DNA of 64,000 nucleotides from assembly GCF_008868005.1 (NCBI RefSeq), contig NZ_WAAO01000002.1, positions 930,001 to 994,000 on the forward strand, given 5' to 3'. Below the pieces are notes generated by a model. It was not told the DNA's origin. It did not search any database and saw only the letters and a list, made by a program, of their open reading frames with translations. Shown here piece after piece: positions 31,269 to 39,594 of the stretch. Made by a program: the position numbers and the translations under genes. How positions within the stretch are numbered: position 1 is the first letter of the stretch; the number at the start of each line of letters is the position of its first letter. Source of the stretch: Microbacterium algeriense. GTDB lineage: Bacteria > Actinomycetota > Actinomycetes > Actinomycetales > Microbacteriaceae.

Positions 31269-31880
31269 GTGAGCGATGACCGCATCCCCTCCCCCGGTGG
31301 CGAGCCGCCGTTCACCCCGCCCCCGCCGCCCGCGCCGACCGGTTCAGCCCCTACGCCGCCTCTCCCGGCTTCCGCGGTCCCGCCTCCCGTGCCTCCCCAG
31401 CCCTCGCAGACGCAGCAGTACCCGGGCGCAGCGCCGAGCTATGCGCCGCCGGTGCAGCCGCCGTATGGGGTCGCACCCGCACCCCGGGCGCCGCAGGGGT
31501 ATGCGCCGCCGCCTGCCCAGCCGACCTACGGCACGGCGCCGGGGCAGCCCGGTTACGCCCCCTACGCCCAGCCGTATCCGATCGCCGCTCCGCGCCCCAC
31601 CAGCCCCCTCGCGATCACCTCTCTCGTGTGCGGCCTCGCCGGGGTGGTCCTGTTCTGGGCGATCATCCCCGTCCTGGCCTCGATCGCAGCGGTCATCACC
31701 GGGCACATGGCGCTCGGGCAGACCAAGCGCAATCCGGCTCTCGGCGGGCGCGGCATGGCGATCGCCGGCCTCATCCTCGGTTACATCGTCCTCGGGATCG
31801 CCGCGTTCACTCTGATCAGCACGATCATCAGCTTCCTGTTCGTCGGAGCGTTCAGCATGCCCTTCCTGTTCACGAGCTGA
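31269..31880 (+). CDS. DUF4190 membrane protein with Pro-rich N-terminus
   Basis: A 203-residue protein. The first 110 residues are a Pro/Ala/Gln/Tyr-rich disordered region (PPPPPAPTGSAPTPPLPASA, repeated YAPP and QPxYG). The rest is a DUF4190 domain with two transmembrane helices (ITSLVCGLAGVVLFWAIIPV and AGLILGYIVLGIAAFTLIST) separated by GHMALGQTKRNPALGGRGMA. Function is unknown; such proteins are common in actinobacterial membranes. GTG 31269 is preceded by GAAAGGG. Confidence 0.85.
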   Translation: MSDDRIPSPGGEPPFTPPPPPAPTGSAPTPPLPASAVPPPVPPQPSQTQQYPGAAPSYAPPVQPPYGVAPAPRAPQGYAPPPAQPTYGTAPGQPGYAPYAQPYPIAAPRPTSPLAITSLVCGLAGVVLFWAIIPVLASIAAVITGHMALGQTKRNPALGGRGMAIAGLILGYIVLGIAAFTLISTIISFLFVGAFSMPFLFTS

Positions 31881-31934
31881 GCGTCCGCACGACGGCACGC
31901 CGCAGCAGCCGCATCGGCGTAGGCTGGAAGCATC

Positions 31935-32282
31935 GTGAAGAACGCGCGCGAAGTCCCCGCTGTCACCTCTCTCCCGCAGTCGCCGCGGGACGAGAGCGAC
32001 CACCGCGTGCGCCGCTACGCGCTGACGATGTCGATCCGCATCGTCTGCTTCGGGCTGATGGTTCTCGTGCAGCCCTACGGCTGGTACACCTGGGTCTTCG
32101 GCATCTCGGCCGCAGTGCTCCCGTACATCGCCGTGGTCTTCGCCAACGCCGGAAGCGACAGCACCGAGACGGCTGCGGAGTCACCGCGGCGCGAGCTGGA
32201 CGCACCGGCACCCGCGCCCCTCGATGGGCCGACCGCTCCCCCGCAGGTGATCACGATCCACGAAGGCCACAGAGACCGATGA
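31935..32282 (+). CDS. DUF3099 family membrane protein
   Basis: A 115-residue protein with two transmembrane helices (LTMSIRIVCFGLMVLV and YTWVFGISAAVLPYIAVVFA) and the DUF3099 signature HRVRRYALTMSIRIVCF. The C-terminal tail is Pro/Ala-rich. Function unknown. Its stop overlaps the start of the next small gene by 4 bp (ATGA), and the following surf1 also overlaps, so the three form one operon. A TAGGCT hexamer lies 9 nt before the GTG. Confidence 0.85.
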   Translation: MKNAREVPAVTSLPQSPRDESDHRVRRYALTMSIRIVCFGLMVLVQPYGWYTWVFGISAAVLPYIAVVFANAGSDSTETAAESPRRELDAPAPAPLDGPTAPPQVITIHEGHRDR

Positions 32283-32473
32283 CAGATCTCGTCTGCTCGC
32301 GCGCCGGCTGCCGGAGCGCGGCCACCAAGCACGTCGTGTGGCGGAACCCGCGCATCCATGCCGCCGACCGGGAGAAGGTCTGGCTCGCCTGCGACGAGCA
32401 CGTCGGATTCCTGCGCGACTATCTCGCCGCCCGTGACTTTCCCGTCTCGGTCCGCGACGGGGTGCCGGCATGA
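32279..32473 (+). CDS. Small Cys/His-rich protein upstream of surf1
   Basis: A 64-residue protein, MTDLVCSRAGCRSAATKHVV then a C-terminal CDEHVGFLRDYLAARDFPV. Two Cys spaced CX4C near the N-terminus and a CDEH near residue 39 could bind a metal such as zinc, like a minimal zinc ribbon. It overlaps the DUF3099 gene (ATGA) and surf1 (ATGA), so it is translationally coupled to both. The function is unknown; its position suggests an accessory role in membrane protein or cytochrome oxidase assembly. Confidence 0.75.
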   Translation: MTDLVCSRAGCRSAATKHVVWRNPRIHAADREKVWLACDEHVGFLRDYLAARDFPVSVRDGVPA

Positions 32474-33282
32474 GTGCGCGCTTCATCCGATGGACGGTGT
32501 ACGTCCTCATCGCGATCGGCTTCGCCGTCGCCTGCGTCTTCCTGTCGAACTGGCAGTTCGAACGCAATGAGTCCCGCGCCGCGCAGATCGAGCTCGTCGA
32601 GCAGAACTACGACGCCGACCCCGCTCCCCTCGCGGACTTCATCGGCGCCGACGGCGAGCTCGACCCCGCGGACGAATGGCATCCGGTCCTTCTGCGCGGC
32701 GAGTATCAGGCCGATGAGCAGGTGCTGGTGCGCAACCGCCCGCACGGGGGCACGAGCGCATTCGAGGTGCTGGTTCCCTTCCGCGACGTCGACGGACGTG
32801 TGTTCATCGTGGACCGCGGATGGGTGCCCCCGGGCGACGGCGATTCCCCGGATGCCGTCCCGGCGCCGCCGTCTGGCGAGGTCGAGGTGATCGTGCGGCT
32901 TCGCCCGGGCGAGCAGCTGCCTGCGTCCGGCCGTGGCGCCCCCGAGGGGCAGGTCCCCACGATCCACCTGCCGTCCATCGCCGAGCGTGTCGACGGTGAC
33001 GTCATCACCGGAGCGTACGGGCGGATGGTCAGCGAGGATCCGGCCGGCGCCAGCGCACTGGGCGGGTTCGATTCTCCGACGGACGACCCCGGCCCGCACC
33101 TGTCCTATGCGATCCAGTGGATCCTGTTCGCCCTGATGGGCTTCATCTTCATCGGATACATCATCCGCACGGAGATCGTGAAGCACCGGGAAGAGGTCGA
33201 GGGCGTTCCCGCCCCGGTCGCGAAGCGGCCCCGCAGGGACCACGATGCGAGCGTCGAGGACGAACTGCTCGACGCCCGCTGA
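32470..33282 (+). CDS. SURF1 family cytochrome oxidase assembly protein
   Basis: A 270-residue membrane protein with the SURF1 layout: one N-terminal helix (TVYVLIAIGFAVACVFLSNWQFER, residues about 10-33), a large extracytoplasmic domain with WHPVLLRGEY, VLVRNRPHGGTSAFEVLVPF and FIVDRGWVPPG, and a C-terminal helix (IQWILFALMGFIFIGYII). SURF1 delivers or inserts heme A into cytochrome c oxidase. The heme A synthesis genes ctaA and ctaB are 19 kb away in the same window. Last gene of the DUF3099 operon. Confidence 0.92.
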   Translation: MSARFIRWTVYVLIAIGFAVACVFLSNWQFERNESRAAQIELVEQNYDADPAPLADFIGADGELDPADEWHPVLLRGEYQADEQVLVRNRPHGGTSAFEVLVPFRDVDGRVFIVDRGWVPPGDGDSPDAVPAPPSGEVEVIVRLRPGEQLPASGRGAPEGQVPTIHLPSIAERVDGDVITGAYGRMVSEDPAGASALGGFDSPTDDPGPHLSYAIQWILFALMGFIFIGYIIRTEIVKHREEVEGVPAPVAKRPRRDHDASVEDELLDAR

Positions 33283-33293
33283 GGATTGCGGGC
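33274..33293. terminator. Weak hairpin between convergent surf1 and LPXTG gene
   Basis: GCCCGC and GCGGGC pair around an 8-nt loop that includes the surf1 stop. Confidence 0.35.
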
Positions 33294-36200
33294 TCAGGCG
33301 GAGCCCTGCCGACGGCGACGGATGAGGACACCCGCGGCCCCGACGGCCAGAAGCGCGGCCCCGAGCAGCAGAGTCCCCCAGGGGTCTCCTCCCGTGCTCG
33401 GGAGGCTTCCCGATGCCTCTCCCGACGGAGAGGGCGATGGTGTCGGAGGCACGGGAGGCGTCGGCGGCGCTGCGGCCCAGACCGCATACAGGACGACGTC
33501 GGCGGTCAAGGTCGAGAGGGAGAGACGGTCGAAGGCGGCGTCTGCGGTCTCGGCGTCCGGGCTGGTCGCCCAGCCGAGGAAGGTGGTGCCGGGACCGCTG
33601 AGTCCCAGATCGGACGCATCCGGATACGTCACGGACGCCCCCGGAGGGCCGTCCCAGACGACCGTGCCGTCACTCCCCCCGTTCTCGTGGAAGGTGACCG
33701 AGAACCGGGGGTCCGGGTCGGCGTACACCGCGAGCAGGGTCACGTCCGCCCCGGAGAAGCGCACGGTACGACCGGCCTGATACAGCCCGTCGAGGGACAC
33801 CGGACTCGTGATGATGCGTGCGACGGCCATCGTCGGTCGCCGCCAGCCGACGAAGACCTCCTCGCCGCGCGTGAGGGACGAGCCGTCGGCGACGATCGCG
33901 CTCGCACCGGTGTCGTAGCCGAGCGGATCGGCCGGCACCGTGCCGCCGGTGTTGCCGTCCCCGTCATAGGTCAGCGTGAAGGGTGCGCCGACCGGCTGCT
34001 GCCACCGCGCGTACAGCCGCAGGTCGGAGCCGACCGGGGTGTCGAAGTCGTACGGCACGAAGTACCCGTCGTCGGTGCGCTGATACCAGCCGACGAACGT
34101 CTGCCCGTCGGGCTGCGGCGGCAGCGGGCCCGGGGAGGTCGCGGCGGCCTGGTCCTCCACGGTCTGCGTCAGATTCCCGATCGGATCCGGCGAGGAGGGA
34201 TGATCGTAGAACTCCACGGTGTGCGGATCCGTGAGCCACTTCGCGTACAGGACGAGGTTGCTCGCGGGCATGGTCGCCCCCTCGAAGCGGAACGGCACGT
34301 TGAACTCGGAATCCGTGAACCAGCCGAGGAAGACGTCGCGTCCGCGGCTCGGGTCGGCGGGAGCTCTCGTCTGGAGGTCACCCTGATACGGGATCGCCTG
34401 CACGGGCGGGATCACGGTGCCGCCGCCCGTGACGAAGGTGAGCGCATACGTGTTGCGGCTGTAGAACTGGTAGCGGTAGCGGTCGTTGGTGTTCCTGCTG
34501 TTGTTGAGCTGATAGAGCCGGCCGGATGCCGCGTCGAGCTGGAAGTAGTTGCCCTGCGTGTTGGCACCGGTGCCGTAGCCCACGTAGGAGGAGAACCCGT
34601 CGATCACGCTCGCGACCTGACGATCTCCGACCGACGCCCAGTACCACGGTGTCCGGTATGCGCTGAAGACCTGATGGCCCGGGGCCACTTCTGCCCTGAC
34701 CGTGGTCTTGTCGTTGTTGTAGAGCGTCGCCACGCGAACGGGGTCGTTGGGGGTCCCGTCCGGTCCGAGCACCGCGTCCGGCGCCGGCTGCGATTGGTCG
34801 AGTGACTCCAGGTAGTCGTAGCGCTGGGTGAGCACCTGGGTGCTCGCTGCGGCCATCTTCCCGGTCATCGACATGGTGCGCGCCGCGAGGTTCACGGAGC
34901 CGGCATCCGCCCCCGCGCCCGTGTAGCTCGCCGTGAAGGTCTCCGGCGTGAACTGCTGCGGTCCCCAGCCTCGCAGGACGCAGTTCTGAGTCTGGGTGCC
35001 CGCGTCGTACGCGGTGATCATCCCTGAGCCGTCGGTTTGCGAGAGCGGCACCGGTGCCACCCCGGCGGTCTGCATGTTGAAGCCGATCTTCTCCCGCACG
35101 GAGAACGTCCCGAGGAGCTGCCCGCCACCGGGGACGGTGCCCTGGTAGTAGGTGGTGCCGCCGACGTCCATCGTCACGTCGTACGTGCCGACGGCGCTGC
35201 AGGCGGCCGGCACGTTCGCAGAGCTGCCAGGGGCGATCAGCACGAAGTCCGCCCGCCACAGTGCCCGGGTCAGGTACACGTTCACCACGGTGGATCCGTC
35301 ACCGCGCACCGTGACGTCCTGCTGGCTGACCGCGAGATCGGCGAAGGCGAGCGGATCGGACTGCACGAGTGCGGGGTCGAGCTGCGCCTGGACCAGATCC
35401 TGGATCGCGGGAGGAAGCGCCTCCTTCGTGGTGGGGCCGCCCACGGCCGTGCCGGCGGTCGCGGTCGACGCCACGTCGTCGAGGAAGGTGTACGTCGCCG
35501 GATCCGCGATCTGGGCTGCGCTCAGGGCGCCGTCCGACGGACCCCATGCCGGAATGCTCCCTCCCGCGGGCGTGAACACCGGCGACGGGTAGGAATCCGC
35601 GACGACATTGGACTTCTCGAGCCAGTAGCTCACGTGGTATTCGACGCTCTCGCCGACCCACCCCGCGTACAGCGTCGTGGGCTCCGTGATCGGAAGCGTG
35701 ACGGTTTGCGTGCGTGCGGCATCGGCCCACCAGTTCGTGAACGAGTACCCGGTCCTGGTCGGCGGCGGCACCGCCGCGAGGTCGCTCGCGGTGAACGCGG
35801 TGTCGGGCTCGATCACGAACACAGGGTTCACGGCGGTGCCATCGGTCACGAACGAGACGGCGAAACCCGCGGCGAAGATCGGGATGAGGTGCAAGTTCTC
35901 CGTGACGGGAGAGGAGAAGTCGTACGGGGCGCGGGTGGGGTCCCCCTGCCGGTACCACTCCCCCGTGAAGACCATTCCCTCCGGAACCTGCGTCACATCC
36001 GGAGCGATCTCACCGAGCGGCTGGCCGTTCTCCACCTCGTCGGAGTCGATGATCCGACGCGCGTCCGCGCCGCTCGGCCCCGCCAGGAACTGGACGACCC
36101 TCATGTCGGTGAAGCGGGCGTCGACGACGAGGTCCCCGGTGATCACGGTCCGCGCGAAGTCGAAGGGCACCTCCTGCCCGCCGGACTCCGTCACCCAGCC

Positions 36201-36473
36201 GTCGAAGACTCCGTCCTCGGCGGGAGGTGCAGGCTGCCGAGGGGCGAGCCCGCCGTCGGCGACCTGGACGGTGGCGATCGGGACGTCGAGGGAGCGGAAC
36301 GTGACGGTGTGATAGTTCCAGATGCCCGGTGTGGTCGGACCTCCGGCCGGCGCTGCCGCGAACGCGGGCTGGGTGACGACGGCCGGCGCGAGGAGAGCGA
36401 GCACGAGAGCGGCGGCGGCCGTGACCTGACGAGCCTTCGAGAACCTGATGCCGTCACCTCCCCCCGACGTCAC
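33294..36473 (-). CDS. Large LPXTG-anchored surface protein with InlB B-type repeats
   Basis: A 1,059-residue secreted, wall-anchored protein. A signal peptide occupies about residues 1-40 (VTAAAALVLALLAPAVVTQP then AFAAAP). At least seven InlB B-repeat-like (Listeria-Bacteroides) modules are seen, each ending in a FxGW...LYAxW pattern: three in the first 270 residues and four in the last 370, with FLGWFTD, FVGWYQRTDDGYF, FVGWRRP and FLGWATSPD as examples. The middle 350 residues are unassigned. LPSTG starts at residue 1024, followed by a hydrophobic helix and RRRRQGSA, the sortase signal. Role is probably adhesion or surface interaction, an inference. No sortase gene is in the window. The GTG start lacks a good ribosome-binding site. 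Confidence 0.9.
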   Translation of the reverse strand: MTSGGGDGIRFSKARQVTAAAALVLALLAPAVVTQPAFAAAPAGGPTTPGIWNYHTVTFRSLDVPIATVQVADGGLAPRQPAPPAEDGVFDGWVTESGGQEVPFDFARTVITGDLVVDARFTDMRVVQFLAGPSGADARRIIDSDEVENGQPLGEIAPDVTQVPEGMVFTGEWYRQGDPTRAPYDFSSPVTENLHLIPIFAAGFAVSFVTDGTAVNPVFVIEPDTAFTASDLAAVPPPTRTGYSFTNWWADAARTQTVTLPITEPTTLYAGWVGESVEYHVSYWLEKSNVVADSYPSPVFTPAGGSIPAWGPSDGALSAAQIADPATYTFLDDVASTATAGTAVGGPTTKEALPPAIQDLVQAQLDPALVQSDPLAFADLAVSQQDVTVRGDGSTVVNVYLTRALWRADFVLIAPGSSANVPAACSAVGTYDVTMDVGGTTYYQGTVPGGGQLLGTFSVREKIGFNMQTAGVAPVPLSQTDGSGMITAYDAGTQTQNCVLRGWGPQQFTPETFTASYTGAGADAGSVNLAARTMSMTGKMAAASTQVLTQRYDYLESLDQSQPAPDAVLGPDGTPNDPVRVATLYNNDKTTVRAEVAPGHQVFSAYRTPWYWASVGDRQVASVIDGFSSYVGYGTGANTQGNYFQLDAASGRLYQLNNSRNTNDRYRYQFYSRNTYALTFVTGGGTVIPPVQAIPYQGDLQTRAPADPSRGRDVFLGWFTDSEFNVPFRFEGATMPASNLVLYAKWLTDPHTVEFYDHPSSPDPIGNLTQTVEDQAAATSPGPLPPQPDGQTFVGWYQRTDDGYFVPYDFDTPVGSDLRLYARWQQPVGAPFTLTYDGDGNTGGTVPADPLGYDTGASAIVADGSSLTRGEEVFVGWRRPTMAVARIITSPVSLDGLYQAGRTVRFSGADVTLLAVYADPDPRFSVTFHENGGSDGTVVWDGPPGASVTYPDASDLGLSGPGTTFLGWATSPDAETADAAFDRLSLSTLTADVVLYAVWAAAPPTPPVPPTPSPSPSGEASGSLPSTGGDPWGTLLLGAALLAVGAAGVLIRRRRQGSA

Positions 36474-36562
36474 CGTGCGATCAGATCGTTACAGTGTGGC
36501 ACCGGCGCGGTCGGAGGGCCAGACCCTCTTCGTGCTCCGCCGTCGACGGGGAGCACGCGACA

Positions 36563-37168
36563 TCAGGCTCTCCTCCCCGCCCCGGACAGGCTTCCCCACG
36601 CGTTGAGGATCCAGCCGTGCTCAGCGCGCTCGTACACGATGCGGGTGTGATTGCGGTCCGTCGATCCCTGCCAGAACTCGACGCGGTCCGGCACGATCCG
36701 CCAGAGCACCCATGCCCCGTCGGCGATGCCGTCCCGCGCGGCCGCGGAGCGAGCGGCCAGATCCGCGGCGCTCTCGGCGGCCGATGCCTCCTGCACGGCT
36801 CCGCGCACGCGCACGGCTCGAACGAGGGGCTGCCACCAGAAGTTCAGCGCGGCAGCGGGTCGTGCGGCCAGCTGCCTCGCCTTGCGCGAGGACCTCGGCC
36901 CGGCGAAGGCCCAGCCGCGGGCGTCGACGTCCTTGAGGATCAGCGTGCGGGCGTCCGGGATGCCGTCGCCGTCGACCGTCGCCAGTGTCGCCGAGTGCGG
37001 TTCCGGGACGCCGGCGGAGGAGGCCGTCGCGATCCAGTCTCGGAACAGCGTCACCGGCTCCGGGGGAAGCGTCGCGGCATCGAGCGGAGGAGCGCTGCCC
37101 GTCAGAGCAGGCTGCGCACGCAGCCAGGAGGCGGTCTCGGACGGAGAAGCGCTGTGCTCTGCGGACAT
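36563..37168 (-). CDS. PdxH-like pyridoxal/pyridoxamine phosphate oxidase
   Basis: A 201-residue FMN-binding split-barrel protein. Signatures of PdxH are PEPHSATLATVDGDGIPDAR followed by TLILKDVDARGWAFAGPRSSRKA (FMN/PLP-binding) and FWWQPLVRAVRVRGAVQ. The C-terminal region has RVEFWQGSTDRNHTRIVYE, but canonical PdxH ends with a conserved W-RLxP segment, whereas this one ends ILNAWGSLSGAGRRA. So it may be a PdxH paralogue with changed substrate. The ATG lies 7 nt after CATAGT. Confidence 0.8.
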   Translation of the reverse strand: MSAEHSASPSETASWLRAQPALTGSAPPLDAATLPPEPVTLFRDWIATASSAGVPEPHSATLATVDGDGIPDARTLILKDVDARGWAFAGPRSSRKARQLAARPAAALNFWWQPLVRAVRVRGAVQEASAAESAADLAARSAAARDGIADGAWVLWRIVPDRVEFWQGSTDRNHTRIVYERAEHGWILNAWGSLSGAGRRA

Positions 37169-37175
37169 GCGTCCG

Positions 37176-37181
37176 ACTATG
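37176..37181 (-). promoter_or_regulatory. -10 hexamer CATAGT of the PdxH-like gene
   Basis: CATAGT is 7 nt before the ATG on the minus strand, consistent with a leaderless start. Confidence 0.4.
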
Positions 37182-37214
37182 CCACGGGATCGGGCGGACC
37201 GATCCCGCGACAGG

Positions 37215-38813
37215 TCAGGCGAGCTCGATGAGGTCCTGGTACTCCTGGCTCCAGATGTCCTCGACGCCGTCGGGCAGGATCAGCACACGCTCGGGGTTGA
37301 GCGACTGCACGGCACCGGGGTCGTGCGACACGAGGACGACGGCGCCCTCGTAGTGCGCGAGCGCACCGAGGATCTCCTCGCGTGACGCGGGATCGAGGTT
37401 GTTCGTCGGCTCATCGAGGAGCAGCAGGTTCGCCGAGGAGACCACGAGCGTCGCGAGCGAGAGCCGCGTCTTCTCTCCACCCGACAGGACTCCCGCAGGC
37501 TTCAGCACATCGTCGCCCGTGAACAGGAACGATCCGAGCACCTTGCGGGCCTCGGTCTCGGTGATGTGCGGTGCTGCGGAGACCATGTTCTCCAGCACCG
37601 AGCGGTTCACGTCGAGGTTCTCGTGCTCCTGGGCGTAGTAGCCGACCTTGAGGCCGTGTCCCGGCTCGAGCTGCCCGGTGTCGGGCTGGTCGACGCCGGC
37701 GAGCATGCGCAGCAGCGTGGTCTTGCCCGCGCCGTTGAGCCCGAGCACGACCACCTTGGAGCCGCGATCGATCGCGAGGTCGACATCGGTGAAGATCTCG
37801 AGCGACCCATACGACTTCGAGAGCCCGGATGCCATCATCGGGGTCTTCCCGCAGGGTGCCGGCTTCGGGAAGCGCAGCTTGGCGACCCGATCTTCCTGGC
37901 GCACCTCGTCGAGCCCCGCGAGCAGCTTCTCGGCACGCGCGATCATCTGGTGCGCGGCAGCCGCCTTCGAGGCCTTCGCCCCGAAGCGCGCGGCCTGCAG
38001 CTGCAGGGTCGTCGCCTTCTTCTCGGCGTTCGCGCGCTCCTTCTTGCGGCGCTCCTCATCGGCCACCCGCTGACGCAGGTAGTTCTTCCAGTTCATGTTG
38101 TACGTGTCGATGACCTGACGGTTCGCGTCGAGGTAGAACACGCGGTTGACCGTCTCCCCGACGAGCTCCACGTCGTGGCTGATCACGATCAGCCCGCCCT
38201 TGTAGCCCTTGAGGAACTCGCGCAGCCACACGACACTGTCGGCGTCGAGGTGGTTCGTCGGCTCGTCGAGGATCATCGTCTGCGCGTCGGAGAAGAGGAT
38301 CCGCGCGAGCTCGATGCGGCGACGCTGTCCACCGGAGAGGGTCGACAGCGGCTGGTCGAGGATGCGGTCGGGAAGCGACAGGTTGTTGGCGATGGACGCC
38401 GCCTCCGCCTCCGCCGCATAGCCGCCCTGGGCCTCGAACTGCTCGGTGAGCCGGGCGTAGCGCTTCATCGCCTTGTCTGCCACCGCGGGGTCGTCCGACC
38501 CCATCGCGAGGGCCGCCTCCGTCATGCCGAGGTTGAGCTGACCGAGCCCACGGGCGTCGAGGATGCGTGTGCGCGCGAGGTCTTCGGGGTTGCCCGAACG
38601 CGGGTCCTGCGGAAGGTAGCCCAGTTCGCCGGAGCGGGTCACGCTTCCGCCGGATGGCAGCACGTCTCCGGCGAGCACCTTGGTGAGCGTCGTCTTGCCG
38701 GCCCCGTTGCGGCCGACGAGTCCGATCTTGTCTCCGTCGGCGACGCGGAACGAGACGTTCTCCATCAGCAGGCGCGCGCCAACGCGGATCTCGAGGTCGT
38801 GCACGGCAAGCAC
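37215..38813 (-). CDS. ABC-F family ATPase
   Basis: A 532-residue soluble protein with two ABC domains and no membrane segment. Domain 1: Walker A GRNGAGKTT (near residue 35), signature LSGGQRRRIELARI, Walker B MILDEPTNHLD. The charged linker (RVADEERRKKERANAEKKAT, about 245-300) is the P-site tRNA-interaction motif region. Domain 2: Walker A GLNGAGKTT, signature LSGGEKTRLSLATL, Walker [17 protein letters not shown] proteins bind the ribosomal E site and regulate or rescue translation; some give antibiotic resistance, but this one lacks the long linker of typical resistance types. A TATACT hexamer lies near 38867 on the minus strand, giving a leader of about 45 nt before the GTG. Confidence 0.92.
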   Translation of the reverse strand: MLAVHDLEIRVGARLLMENVSFRVADGDKIGLVGRNGAGKTTLTKVLAGDVLPSGGSVTRSGELGYLPQDPRSGNPEDLARTRILDARGLGQLNLGMTEAALAMGSDDPAVADKAMKRYARLTEQFEAQGGYAAEAEAASIANNLSLPDRILDQPLSTLSGGQRRRIELARILFSDAQTMILDEPTNHLDADSVVWLREFLKGYKGGLIVISHDVELVGETVNRVFYLDANRQVIDTYNMNWKNYLRQRVADEERRKKERANAEKKATTLQLQAARFGAKASKAAAAHQMIARAEKLLAGLDEVRQEDRVAKLRFPKPAPCGKTPMMASGLSKSYGSLEIFTDVDLAIDRGSKVVVLGLNGAGKTTLLRMLAGVDQPDTGQLEPGHGLKVGYYAQEHENLDVNRSVLENMVSAAPHITETEARKVLGSFLFTGDDVLKPAGVLSGGEKTRLSLATLVVSSANLLLLDEPTNNLDPASREEILGALAHYEGAVVLVSHDPGAVQSLNPERVLILPDGVEDIWSQEYQDLIELA

Positions 38814-38964
38814 AGCGGACGTCCGTTCTTTCGGGGAGGGTGTTCGACCGATCGGCCAGCCTCCCAGTATAAGCGGCGCAGCCGAGGGTTCCGCCCAGCA
38901 AGATCACTCCGGAGGGTGACGAGGGCGATACCGCGGAGGGATGACCATGGCGGGACCAGGCGCA

Positions 38965-38970
38965 TAGCGT
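38965..38970 (+). promoter_or_regulatory. -10 hexamer TAGCGT of the dedA-like gene (leaderless)
   Basis: TAGCGT is 6 nt before the GTG at 38977. Confidence 0.6.
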
Positions 38971-38976
38971 GCCGGA

Positions 38977-39594
38977 GTGGACATCCTCAACGAGTTGATC
39001 ATGCAGGCCATCGCCTCCCCGTGGCTGTATCTGGTGCTGCTGTCCGTCACCATCATCGACGGCTTCTTCCCACCCGTGCCCAGCGAGACGGTGCTCGTCG
39101 CCGCCGCAGCGGTGGCGACATCGACCGGAGAGGGGAACCTCCTGCTGCTCGGGGTGGTCGCCGCCGTCGGCGCGGCCATCGGAGACAACATCGCGTTCTG
39201 GATCGGCCGGCGCATCGGGACGGAGCGCTTCGCGTGGATGCGTCGGCCCCGGGTGGCGGCGGCCTTCGCGCACGCCCAGCGCGCGCTCGATCGACGCAGT
39301 GCCACGCTCATCCTCGGCGCCCGGTACATCCCGGTGGGGCGTGTCGCGGTCAACATGACCGCCGGCGGACTCGGCTTCCCCTGGCGACGCTTCCTCCCGC
39401 TGAGCCTGGTCGCCGGACTCAGCTGGAGCGCGTTCAGCCTGATGATCGGACTGCTGGCCGGAGCGTGGATCAAGGACCAGCCGCTGCTCAGCGCCGGGCT
39501 CGGCATCGTCGTCGCACTGGTGATCGGCGTCGTGATCGACCGGATCGCGGCGGCCCGCCGTCGCCGTGAGCCCGCCCCGCACCTGGCAGGATGA
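38977..39594 (+). CDS. DedA family membrane protein
   Basis: A 205-residue DedA/VTT-domain protein. It has the N-terminal helix PWLYLVLLSVTIIDGFFPPV, the reentrant PPVPSETVL motif, the GDNIAFWIGRRIG motif, and the VTT signature GARYIPVGRVAVNMTAGGLG, then two more helices. DedA proteins act as lipid scramblases or flippases for polyprenyl phosphate or phospholipids and support envelope homeostasis. The stop overlaps the sensor kinase start by 4 bp, so the three genes to 41545 form one operon. Confidence 0.93.
   Translation: MDILNELIMQAIASPWLYLVLLSVTIIDGFFPPVPSETVLVAAAAVATSTGEGNLLLLGVVAAVGAAIGDNIAFWIGRRIGTERFAWMRRPRVAAAFAHAQRALDRRSATLILGARYIPVGRVAVNMTAGGLGFPWRRFLPLSLVAGLSWSAFSLMIGLLAGAWIKDQPLLSAGLGIVVALVIGVVIDRIAAARRRREPAPHLAG

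Noticed and set aside
33117..36650. Long plus-strand frames over the LPXTG gene
   Set aside because: They overlap a gene with signal peptide, repeats and LPXTG signal on the minus strand and have shadow composition.
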